Source of the DNA: Euprymna scolopes
Taxonomy: Eukaryota; Mollusca; Cephalopoda; Sepiida; Sepiolidae
Direction of reading: 5' to 3'
NCBI GenBank assembly: GCA_024364805.1
Contig: CM044523.1
Coordinates: 4,329,589-4,350,176, forward strand
Length of the DNA stretch: 20,588 bases
Shown piece after piece: positions 7,709-15,729 of this stretch. The notes beneath the pieces are model-generated. The model worked only from the letters and a program-made list of their open reading frames with translations. It was not told the DNA's origin and did no database searches. The translations under genes were made by a program, and so were the position numbers. Numbering within the stretch: position 1 is the stretch's first letter; each line of letters starts with the position of its first letter.

Positions 7709-8461
7709 GTGTATGTACGCATGCGCAATCGGAAGTCGTAAACGGGATCTTGGGTTACAACACCCGTTACAAGGTCATTTAAGTTGTATAATTATATAGA
7801 TTATATTGGACCAAATATATAGTAATGATTTAAAAAGTCAAAACATGACTCGTGCGCCACTACCGAGAATCGAAACAGAAAAAAAGTTTAGCTTACGATT
7901 TACTTTTATTTTACGTTAATGCCTAAGCTACGAAGACATGTTTATTTTAATGCTAAACATTATAACATTAACCAATAGCTTTTACGTTGCGTATGCACAT
8001 TCATAATGCCGTAGTTCGACCGTTACCTGACAAATCCCATTTTTTTATAATTTTAAAATTTTGCACCGATTTTCCCATGGGTTTGAATAACCCTATATAT
8101 TAAGATTCATGCCTGTAGACCAAACACTGGCAGAGGAGTTTGGTTGGTAAATTGTTTAAACAAATATATTTTCGCATGCATAAATATATACAGAAAAAGG
8201 TGTATGTGTTTACTATAACCTTCGTTACGAAAATATTGTGCAAGTAGAACTCATTTAGAATAGCTTCATGAGTATTATTACACGTAATAGTTAACCAAAG
8301 ATTATCATTCCATAAGAAAACAAAAAACCAAAAACTAATAGGGAATTAATTAAAATGAATGTTTAAAAGAATTTGCAAATTATCTAAATCTTTTGCAGAT
8401 TAATGCAAACGTACCACCCTATATAACAAAGTTGTATTTAAAATAACAGTCTTCTTGTTTC

Positions 8462-8463
<2 letters not shown>
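7709..8463. other. Unassigned stretch, no gene seen
   Basis: Near 7715-7775 the GC content rises (ACGCATGCGCAATCGG, GGGTTACAACACCCGTTAC). The minus strand there reads ACGGGTGTTGTAACCC, faintly like the CGTTG hairpins of the element ends, but without a CTAG nearby. The rest is AT-rich and not recognisable. Confidence 0.45.
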
Positions 8464-8526
<63 letters not shown>

Positions 8527-8540
8527 TGTGTGTGTGCGTG
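8464..8540. repeat. (TA)30 run followed by (GT)n
   Basis: Sixty bases of pure TA alternate, then GCGTGTGTGTGTGCGTGC. This is one of the longest pure TA tracts in the window and a likely cruciform or breakage site. Confidence 0.97.
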
Positions 8541-8970
8541 CATTCTTTGAACCTCGCGCAGTATTTCTAAGTAAAAACAAGTATGTCTACATCAAGTATA
8601 TATAGCCAGCACACCTGGGCTAAGCGACAGTTGAATTAACCGTCTAGGTGGGCTTATTAATCTTAGAGGTCACTACAAGGGTCAATTGAAAAATTTCGGC
8701 CGTCACAAATTCGTTGCAGGGCGTATGTCTTTACAAAAACAGAGACATTGATTGGCATTTCATTTAATTTTAATCAGAACATTTAAAACTTCATGTATTT
8801 CCGCGTGTCAACGAAAGACAGCCGCGAAATTTATTGAAATAGAAAGTAAAAAAGATGCAGTTTCTTTGGTTTTCATTTGCGTTGACTGCCGTCGATGGTG
8901 GGCGGTCTGGTTCTAAATTTAATTGCTATACTTCATTATAATATATTTATCTTTCTTTTTTATAAATACA
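8541..8970. other. Unassigned stretch, no gene seen
   Basis: It is moderately GC-richer near 8600-8720 and 8800-8910 (for example GTCGATGGTGGGCGGTC), but no frame, element end or RNA gene can be supported. Confidence 0.45.
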
Positions 8971-9031
8971 TAGATGGATAAATAGATAGATATATTGATT
9001 GATAGATAGGTGCGTGTGTGTGTGTGTGTGT
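8971..9031. repeat. GATA-like repeats followed by (GT)9
   Basis: GATGGATAAATAGATAGATA-type units lead into a GT run at 9014-9031. The minus-strand frame across it is translated microsatellite. Confidence 0.9.
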
Positions 9032-9502
9032 AAAATTCTGTATGCTTTGAATAATGTTATTATCAATTTTGTTTGAACATTTCTAAAAAAGTGACAGACT
9101 AATTTTATCATGGACACTTCAGCTTTGAATCTATTTGTGTGTTTGTGCATTGTTCCCGAATATAAAAGCGTGACTTGCCGGGTGCTTGTAATGGATGTGT
9201 GTAGTAACAATTTGGCTCATATAAAAGCATATATAAAAAGTAAGGATATGCGTTCACATTTATATTTATGAAGTTAAAATGTCCGTCCGATACGTAGACA
9301 ATGATACAGTGAATGTGAATCACAACCCAATCAGAACTGTTATTTACAGTGCATTTATTTATAGTGCGTTAATTTGTAATCTGTTTAATTGAAACTGTTA
9401 CTACATTTCTATAATTTTTATAACTAATTAGATAATATATATAAGTATGACACTAATTTCGGACAAGCATAACAAAAAAGCGATTATGCCGTGTATATAT
9501 AT
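9032..9502. other. Unassigned AT-rich stretch, no gene seen
   Basis: There are two short minus-strand frames of 71 and 87 codons without recognisable domains. The end (9491-9503) is a short TA run that abuts the next element. Confidence 0.5.
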
Positions 9503-10246
9503 ACTAGCAAAAGTACCCGTCGTTGACTGGGTTCAAAATAGTCTACAGAAAATGAAAGTATGATAGGTTATGAAAGGGCAGGGTTGTAAAGAGGTAGCTT
9601 CGAATTCGGGGCTATCAAAACAAAAGCAAAATATGATGAAAGTAAAAATAAAATAGATAAACCCCATAATTTATTATACCATACCTGTTCATACCGAAAC
9701 ACTTATCACAATATTCTGTGGATCTATATTAAAAACCTTGTTAAACTTTGTGACATATTTCCATCCTATGGAGATCAGGTGCGAACGAACACCCCTAAAT
9801 TTTATTCTACCATATTTCCTCAAACTGAAATATAATTATCAAAGTATACTTACGCAGATAGATATGAAAAGTCTTTATTAAAGTTTATGCCTATTTTCAT
9901 TCCCTGGAGGCCAGGCGCGAACGCAGATGTCACAATTTTATTATACCATCCCTATTTAAGTTAAAACATATTTATCAAAGTATTATTATGTACATCTATA
10001 TCCAAAACACTTGTAAACATTTTTTTTTAATTTTTAAATTTTTTATTTCCATACTTTGTGAACTAGGCGCGTACGTAGACCCCACAATTTTAATGAATCA
10101 TCATTATGCGAGATGAAACATACCCATTCCTGTGTCTCGATACATCTTCTATCATTATATGTGATCAGTTTTTTTTATAATAGTCAACCATATAGGAGCC
10201 TATTCGTGACCAGACACACACACAGACGTTCAGCGTTATATATATT
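9503..10246 (+). mobile_element. Non-autonomous element with four internal repeats, apparently end to end
   Basis: It starts ACTAGCAAAAGTACCCGTCG followed by TTGACTGGGTT, directly after TATATATAT, and ends CAGACACACACACAGACGTT then CAGCGTTATATATATT. Both ends lie in TA-rich DNA, so a target duplication cannot be read. The start shares CTAG, a GTACC or CACG block, CG.CGTTG and a GG.T close with the ends at 27 and 14893. The interior is mostly four diverged units (9664-10200). No coding frame is present, so it must depend on enzymes from elsewhere. The class is not determined: no clear terminal inverted repeats, no poly(A). I judge it old from the divergence between its units. Confidence 0.55.
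9664..10200 (+). repeat. Four tandem units of about 128-150 bp
   Basis: Units begin near 9664, 9792, 9931 and 10081. Each opens with a CC(A/T)CAATTTTATTATACCAT-like phrase, has TATCA(A/C)A(G/A)TAT in its first half, a TATTTCCAT or TTTTCATTCC phrase late, and closes with GGAGACCAGGCGCGAACGCAGAC-like words (GGAGATCAGGTGCGAACG, GGAGGCCAGGCGCGAACGC, GAACTAGGCGCGTACGTAGA, GGAGCCTATTCGTGACCAGA). Spacing grows from 128 to 139 to 150. The fourth unit is the most diverged. Confidence 0.75.
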
Positions 10247-10317
10247 ATAAAGAATAAAATAAGAGGGACGAGAGGTAGGATTCTACCGAAAGTAAACCCA
10301 AGGTCCATTTCTACTCT

Positions 10318-10320
<3 letters not shown>

Positions 10321-10362
<42 letters not shown>

Positions 10363-10366
10363 TGTG
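10321..10366. repeat. (TA)n run followed by GCGTGTG
   Basis: This is a 39-base pure TA run with a short GT tail. It lies 75 bp after the end of the preceding element. Confidence 0.97.
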
Positions 10367-11568
10367 TCTACTCGCTGTACACTGTTACACGCTTCTGTTG
10401 CTCAGTTTGTTTAAATTGAACACAAACCAAAACACAAAATGTAGGTTTCTTGTGTTTATGTTCTCAATATTTTTGATACATGATAATTTGAGATGCCCCC
10501 TTTTGTTCGGTGCAGGTGTATAGATCGTCTACTTTTCTTACTGTCTTAATATAGAACACGCAACTTATACTTGTTCAGCAATCAAGGTCTAGATATAAGT
10601 CACACAAATGTAAAAATTCTCCCTGACCCTTTTATAATGGTTATTGGAAATGCCAACCGAAAATGCAATATCTTAAATTAAATGGTATGTCCGCTATAAT
10701 CATTCAATGCATGTTCACAACCCCTTTTATCTGAGGTAAACAAAGAAAAAATATGAAGGTTTAATTTTACTATAGACCTATATGTTAGTTAGCATTGTAA
10801 AATCTCGTAAATTAAAAAAAAATGCCTTATTTTCTATGAATATATGGTGTTTTCTCGAAAATAAATCGATGGAAATATTGAAAAGAAAACTGCTTAAAGA
10901 ATAAACCAACAAAGTGGGAAACAAATAATTCAGATGGAAGAAACGAAGAAGTAAAGAATGTAGAAATGTTGCAAGAGAAGTTTTTTAAAAAAGCAAATAG
11001 TTTGCCAAACTTGTTTTTTTATTCGAATAAATATCCTTATTTTCGGAATTTTTTGGGAGAAAATATATTGCTTTCCCATATAATTAAAGAGACTATTTGT
11101 AAACATTTTGGTAGTTCTTCTTTATCGGTGCAGAATTCGGAAATTGAAATATTGATTTTCAAGTGAAACACATAGTATCTACTGATCTCCCATGTCACAG
11201 TAATGAAAATATCCAAAACTTACGAAAAACGACGCGATAGAAATTGATTATTGAAGAAAATAGTTTTCGAAGAAATTAGAAATTGGAGCCATTTCCCCTC
11301 TGTTTACGTCACACGTCGCGTTAAAAACATAACGGAAATCATTTTTCGTTGAATCATGGAAGACTTAAATAATTGTGGCATGTCAATTAGATAGGTAACA
11401 TTGCTTAATGTTACAATTGACAACAATTGTAAATAGTTATCATGTTTGTTTTTTTTAATTAAATATCAAATTTTCGGCTGGACGACTTTGCTACAATAAA
11501 GAAAATTCACCTTTTTATCGACCAACCTGTACAATATGCCCGTTATATATTTTTTGCTACTCTTGCAG
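10367..11568. other. Unassigned AT-rich stretch, no gene seen
   Basis: A 66-codon plus-strand frame at 10966-11166 (MLQEKFFKKANSL...) has no recognisable domain, and its composition simply follows the AT content. I see no element ends. Confidence 0.5.
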
Positions 11569-11650
11569 AACTTGGCCCAGCTTCTCGGGGCTTTTCGTCA
11601 AATCTGGTTCGGGCTCGACTGTCAATCACCGGATTAAGCCGAACAAAGTA
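11569..11650 (+). other. GC-enriched island, possible tRNA-like SINE head or lost exon
   Basis: Embedded in AT-rich DNA, this 80-base island begins right after TACTCTTGCAG, a good splice-acceptor sequence. One frame stays open from about 11459 through it to TAA at 11734 (91 codons, no ATG before the island). The island part reads TWPSFSGLFVKSGSGSTVNH and continues IKPNKVQTQ. I do not recognise it. Alternatively, TGGCCCAGCTT (11573-11583) and GGTTCGGGCTC (11606-11616) match Pol III A and B boxes partly (about 7/9 and 8/10 fixed positions), 33 bp apart as in tRNA, which would make it a worn tRNA-derived SINE head. No clover-leaf can be folded. Neither reading is secure. Confidence 0.25.
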
Positions 11651-11741
11651 CAGACGCAGATGCATTTCAAAAGAAACAAACTTGAAAAAAAAGCAACAGA
11701 AATACAAGAAATAACAAATAAGAACCTACTGTAAATTTACT

Positions 11742-11788
11742 GAATATATATATATATATATATGTATATATATTTATATATATATATA
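11742..11788. repeat. Interrupted (TA)n microsatellite
   Basis: TA repeats are broken by single TG and TT steps. Confidence 0.93.
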
Positions 11789-11941
11789 GTGAGTGAATGA
11801 CAAAAGCCTATATTCCAAAGTTCGTGATATTGATCATCTTACAATTTATTCTTTAAATTCAGTTGACATTTCCTGACAATTTCTACACCTACAATCCTGT
11901 ATCTGACAATATCTGCTTCGTAGCACAAAATACCGCATGAC

Positions 11942-12120
11942 CAAACAACAAATGGGCTTCCACTTACTTATTCTCTGCTCCAACAAAATGACAAAAAAAT
12001 GCAATACTGAGGATGAAGTGTAACTTTGAAATATATTTATAAATTTCAAACAGGAATAAATATATGTTTATTTTCGTAACAATGCGTTGTTATTGGCTTC
12101 TAACGTGTCTAATACATATG
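11942..12120 (+). repeat. Direct repeat, copy 1 (period about 294 bp)
   Basis: Shared ordered blocks with 12226-12402 are GCTCCAACAA, TACTGAGGATGAAGT, AAATATATTTAT.AATT, TATTTTCGTAA.AATGC and TTCTAACGTGTCTAATACAT. TACTGAGGATGAAG occurs at 12005 here and 12299 in copy 2. Together they look like an old tandem duplication. Confidence 0.75.
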
Positions 12121-12225
12121 TTATTTCATTCGAACTCAATCACAACTTTTATCAAGGAACATACACCTTTAATATGAATACCGCGTGGTCAATGCACCGT
12201 TCCGACATTTAAAAATACTACCGTG

Positions 12226-12402
12226 CAAAAACAAAACGGACTTTTAATTATTGATTTTTTGCTCCAACAACAACATGATAAAAAAGTAAATAAAGCAATA
12301 CTGAGGATGAAGTATAACGTCCAAATATATTTATGAATTCTATATCTGTTAATTTTCGTAATAATGCATTTTTTTTTGTTTTTAACGTATCTAATACGTA
12401 TT
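12226..12402 (+). repeat. Direct repeat, copy 2 (period about 294 bp)
   Basis: It carries GCTCCAACAA, TACTGAGGATGAAGT, AAATATATTTATGAATT, TAATTTTCGTAATAATGC and TTTAACGTATCTAATACGT in the same order as copy 1, with a small insertion after the first block. Confidence 0.75.
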
Positions 12403-12905
12403 TGAGTTTATATGTTTTTTAACCGCACGTATGTCTTAAGTATATTTGTTTGATTTATTTTACCACATTATTTGAGATTAATGTGCCGTTTTCATGAGTA
12501 GTTTCAAAATGGGAATTATATGATATATTCAGTGATGAAGATAGCATTCTTTTAGGGATAACCTTCTCGTGATTAAAAGTGTGGTGTCTTATAAGGTCTA
12601 TTCCCATGACACAATCTTCTCATACATCAATTTCTTCTTTAGTTTCATATTATATTATCTATTTTGTTGTTATTTGATAATTGTCACAATTATTACGTTC
12701 TCATTTTGAGGCGAGTAGAAATTCCTTTCAAACCACTGTTCATTAACAACCGTAACATTTACTTTATATCTACTAAGCAAGTCAGTAATGCACCTTATTT
12801 TATAATAATAACTTGCTATTGCTTTAGAATAGTTCACTGTTATCAAGCGTCGATGCATTTTAAAGCAATTGGAATTTACTAAAAACTTTGAACTATGTAT
12901 CTTCT
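12403..12905. other. Unassigned AT-rich stretch, no gene seen
   Basis: Overlapping frames on both strands between 12664 and 13011 (72 and 113 codons) have no recognisable domain. The longer one runs into the dispersed repeat, so both are dismissed. Confidence 0.5.
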
Positions 12906-13380
12906 TATATATAATAATTTGATAGCAGAAATTCCCCTCTTGACCAAAATACCGTAGGTTTACAAGAACGGAAGCCACATACAAATTTATTATATCTGCA
13001 GTATTAGCCACTATCTTATGTAACTATAAAACAGTATTAGTATTAGAGAGATTAAATCCTAGAATCGACATCATCACCATCGCAATAACCCACTGAGGAA
13101 GTACAACCCACTTTCCCCCCTAATTGCAAAGTCCTGCCACATCCCAGTGTTGTGTTACATACCGTAAATTTACACATAGAGTACTTATATTGAGACAGCA
13201 CCCTTCCTAACTGAGCCATAAACTCATAAACATAGAACTCACCTTCCATTCCTCGGCACAAAAAACAATAAGGTTTCCTCAGACATGTTCCGTGGTTTCT
13301 GATTCATTGGTACGTGTCATTCTTCTATTCTAGAATGAATCTAATTCCGATATTAAACGAACACTTCTAAAACTATGCTT
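12906..13380 (+). repeat. Dispersed repeat, copy 2 (partner at 822-1305)
   Basis: The left anchor is TATATAATAATTTGATAGCA, then GAAATTC, TTGACCAAAATACCGTAGGT, GCCACATACAAAT and AGCCACTATCTTAT. The right anchor is TTCTAGAATG with AACGAACACTTCTAAAA. The order and spacing match copy 1. The 69-codon minus-strand frame inside it, including GCGRTLQLGGKVGCTSS, has no counterpart in copy 1 and is not called a gene. Confidence 0.7.
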
Positions 13381-14123
13381 CACTTACCGGTAGAGAAGCA
13401 TCCATGTGAAATAGTAAACGGTAATCCCTACCCCCTATCAAACAAGAAAGAAAACATATACGTGTTTCATTACACCGCTCGTGAAAACTTTATTCTATTC
13501 ACTCAACTGAAAGCATTAAATACTATATAACAGCACAAACGATATGATCCACATTTCTTTACTCATTTTTTTTTAGGAAACTTTCATATTTCTAAATGCC
13601 CGATAACGTGTTTCCTTTTTTCTTTATTTTAAACACAACAAATTTTGCCCGTCACAACTTGCGTACTCATCCTCCTCTCTCTCTCTTCCTACCTCTCTCT
13701 TTCCCTACCTCCTCCTCTATAATTGTCGATAGTTGTAAAATCTTACTTGATTTCCACATTAACATTTTCCTTTAATATGACACCTTATAAAGGTCTTCGG
13801 CTATGCTGAACAAGAATATCGCATTTAGATTTTCCGTTATAAGGTTATAACTTTTGTAAGGGGTGGGCATTGTTGAACGAAATAAAAGCATTACAACACA
13901 AACGTTATCCAGACGAATAGAAGAATAAATTATTTTGCCACTTTTTTCTTTGTTGCTTTCTTTTAACAGAACTAACCAAAACTATTTTGCATACACCTAA
14001 ATTTTTTATTACAAATTATTTTTCAACTTTATTTTTTGTTGCGGAGAAAGTATTGAAGTAATTAAAAATAAATAAATAAAAATAAAAAAAGAAGTTTCGG
14101 TTCATTTCCTTAGGATAGGGTTG
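13381..14123. other. Unassigned stretch with weak internal repetition, no gene seen
   Basis: AAAGCATTA...ACA(G)CACAAACG.TAT occurs at about 13511 and again at about 13887, suggesting a faint 375-bp-spaced duplication. A polypyrimidine tract lies at 13668-13721. No frame or RNA gene is supported. Confidence 0.4.
13668..13721. repeat. CT-rich polypyrimidine tract
   Basis: CTCCTCTCTCTCTCTTCC-like sequence is almost free of purines for about 50 bases. Confidence 0.85.
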
Positions 14124-14141
14124 CATGGTTTCGTTACCATG
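14124..14141. other. Short hairpin CATGGT/ACCATG before the CAA array
   Basis: Six-base perfect arms flank a six-base loop (TTCGTT). It lies about 60 bp left of the CAA array, in slightly GC-richer DNA that probably belongs to the same element as the array and the end at 14893. Confidence 0.4.
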
Positions 14142-14201
14142 AGGAGTACAGGGGGTCTATTCAGAAAGCCGTTCGTAAGGAGGTTGAGGATTGAGCATCA
14201 T

Positions 14202-14825
14202 TAACAACAACAGCAACAACAACAAAATCAACAACAAAATCAACAACAATAACACCAAAAACAACAAAAACAACAACAACAAAACAACAACAATAACAAC
14301 AAAAACGACAACAATAACAGCAACAACAAAAACAACAACAATAACAACAAAAGCAACCATAACAACAACAATAAAAACAAAAACAACAAAACAACAATAA
14401 CAACAAAAACAACAACAAAACAACAGCAACAACAAACAAAACAACAACAATAACAACAAAAACAACACCAACAATAATAACAACAAAACAACAACACCAA
14501 TAACAAAAAACGCAACAACAAAAACAACAACAAAACAACAATAACAACAAAACACCAAAAACAACAACAATAACAACAAGACAAAAACAATATCAACAAT
14601 AACAACAAACAAAACAACAATAATAACAACAAACATAACATCAACAAAAACAACAACAACACAACCAACAACAATAACAACAACAATAACAACACCAAAA
14701 ACACCAACAGAAACAACAACAATAACAACAAATACAACAAAAACAACAAAATCAGCAACAACAAAAATAAACCCAACAACGATAACAAAAACAAAAACAA
14801 CCACCACAACAACAACAACAACAAC
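14202..14825. repeat. Long (CAA)n-type array with higher-order pattern
   Basis: About 620 bases consist almost only of A and C, with scattered T and very few G on the plus strand. The word ACAACAATAACAACAAAA recurs many times, so the array was built by repeated copying of a longer unit and is not just CAA slippage. All open frames here, including the 208- and 216-codon minus-strand ones rich in Val, Leu, Phe and Cys, are translated repeat. Confidence 0.95.
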
Positions 14826-14893
14826 GGGACTTTAATTGTTTTCGAGGGGTGGCGCGCTTCCACCATGCAACGCGGTTACCGAGTACTGCTAGT
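14826..14893 (-). mobile_element. End of a small transposable element, CTAG-terminus family, reverse
   Basis: The minus strand from 14892 reads CTAGCAGTACTCGGTAACCG and continues CGTTGCATGGTGGAAGCGCG, then CC, ACC and CCTCGAAA. It aligns with 27-89 block by block. A second short stem, GGTGG...CCACC, lies at 14848-14863. On this strand the CAA array follows as a long GTT run, so the array may be an expanded interior of this element, whose far end could lie near 14100-14160. Confidence 0.55.
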
Positions 14894-15642
14894 GTGTAAT
14901 ATAAATTTGTTTTCTATTTATTTCGCTCGAAATCTCTTGCTTTTCTCTCTCCACTTATCTATCTGTTTGAAAATCTAATTGAAAACAAAACCCTATAACA
15001 AAGTTTAACACAACATTTCTGGAGCCTAACAAACATTGTCAAAATTAGAAAATGATAGAAATAAAACGAGCAAAGATCTCAATGTGAAAAAGATGAAAAT
15101 TTATGTTTGTCTTATAAAGTAATATATGTGATAATCCTATTGACTCCCCATGAGGGAAAAGTTCCACAGTTGTAAACACGGGACAATGTAGCCCCACCTA
15201 CTAGGTTAAGAAAAAAGTTAAAAAAAAATGTAAAGACATACAGGAATTTCTCCTCGCATAATCATAGATGGTAAGTATAGTATGTTAATAATAGCCAAAA
15301 ATTCAGATTCGTCTGTATTAGTGCCTCTATTTATTAGTTAGCGATAAAATTACAAATATAAACATATATTAATTTCTAGCAATCTTTTTATTTACATTTT
15401 ATGAGGAATCCGCTGGCATTAATTTTGTATGAGGGCTTTCTCATGAAACCGAAAATAATTGCAGCCAGTTTTTATGGATTTGGTCTGTGCATCAATAAGT
15501 AAGTCGGAAACATTAATTAAAAGATTTAATTAGCAAATTAATAGAGCTTTTAAGGACAGGACTTTTGAAGCCCCTTGGCGTCATGAGATTGAAAATACAT
15601 AACGTTGCCATATTATTTGGATATGCACAGCTCGGTATTGAG
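14894..15642. other. Unassigned AT-rich stretch, no gene seen
   Basis: Near 15145-15210 the phrases GACTCCCCATGAGGG and ACACGGGACAATGTAGCCCC are GC-richer and may belong to an old repeat. An 85-codon minus-strand frame (15513-15770) owes its length to the 29-bp repeat that follows and is not called. Confidence 0.45.
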
Positions 15643-15729
15643 GTAAGAAACCCAAATTTTGCAATATTGACGTAAGAAACCCAAATTTTACAATATTGAC
15701 GTAATAAACCCGAATTTCGCAATATACAT
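15643..15729 (+). repeat. 29-bp tandem repeat, three units
   Basis: Units start at 15643, 15672 and 15701, each of the form GTAAGAAACCCAAATTTTGC followed by AATATTGAC. The first two differ by one base and the third by several. The preceding CGGTATTGAG is like the end of a further unit. 29 is not a multiple of three, which argues against protein repeats. Confidence 0.93.

Noticed and set aside
12005-12040. Hammerhead-ribozyme-like core CTGAGGA...stem...GAAA
   Set aside because: A small stem can be drawn, but the third helix and cleavage site are poor, and the duplicate at 12299 keeps neither the stem nor the GAAA.
14157-14866. Minus-strand frames of 208-216 codons rich in Val, Leu, Phe and Cys
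   Set aside because: They are the GTT/TTG translation of the CAA array in different frames. There is no non-repetitive domain, and similar frames exist in several phases.
15643-15729. CRISPR-like array because of 29-bp periodic units
   Set aside because: The repeats are directly contiguous with no spacers, and the surroundings are eukaryotic in style.
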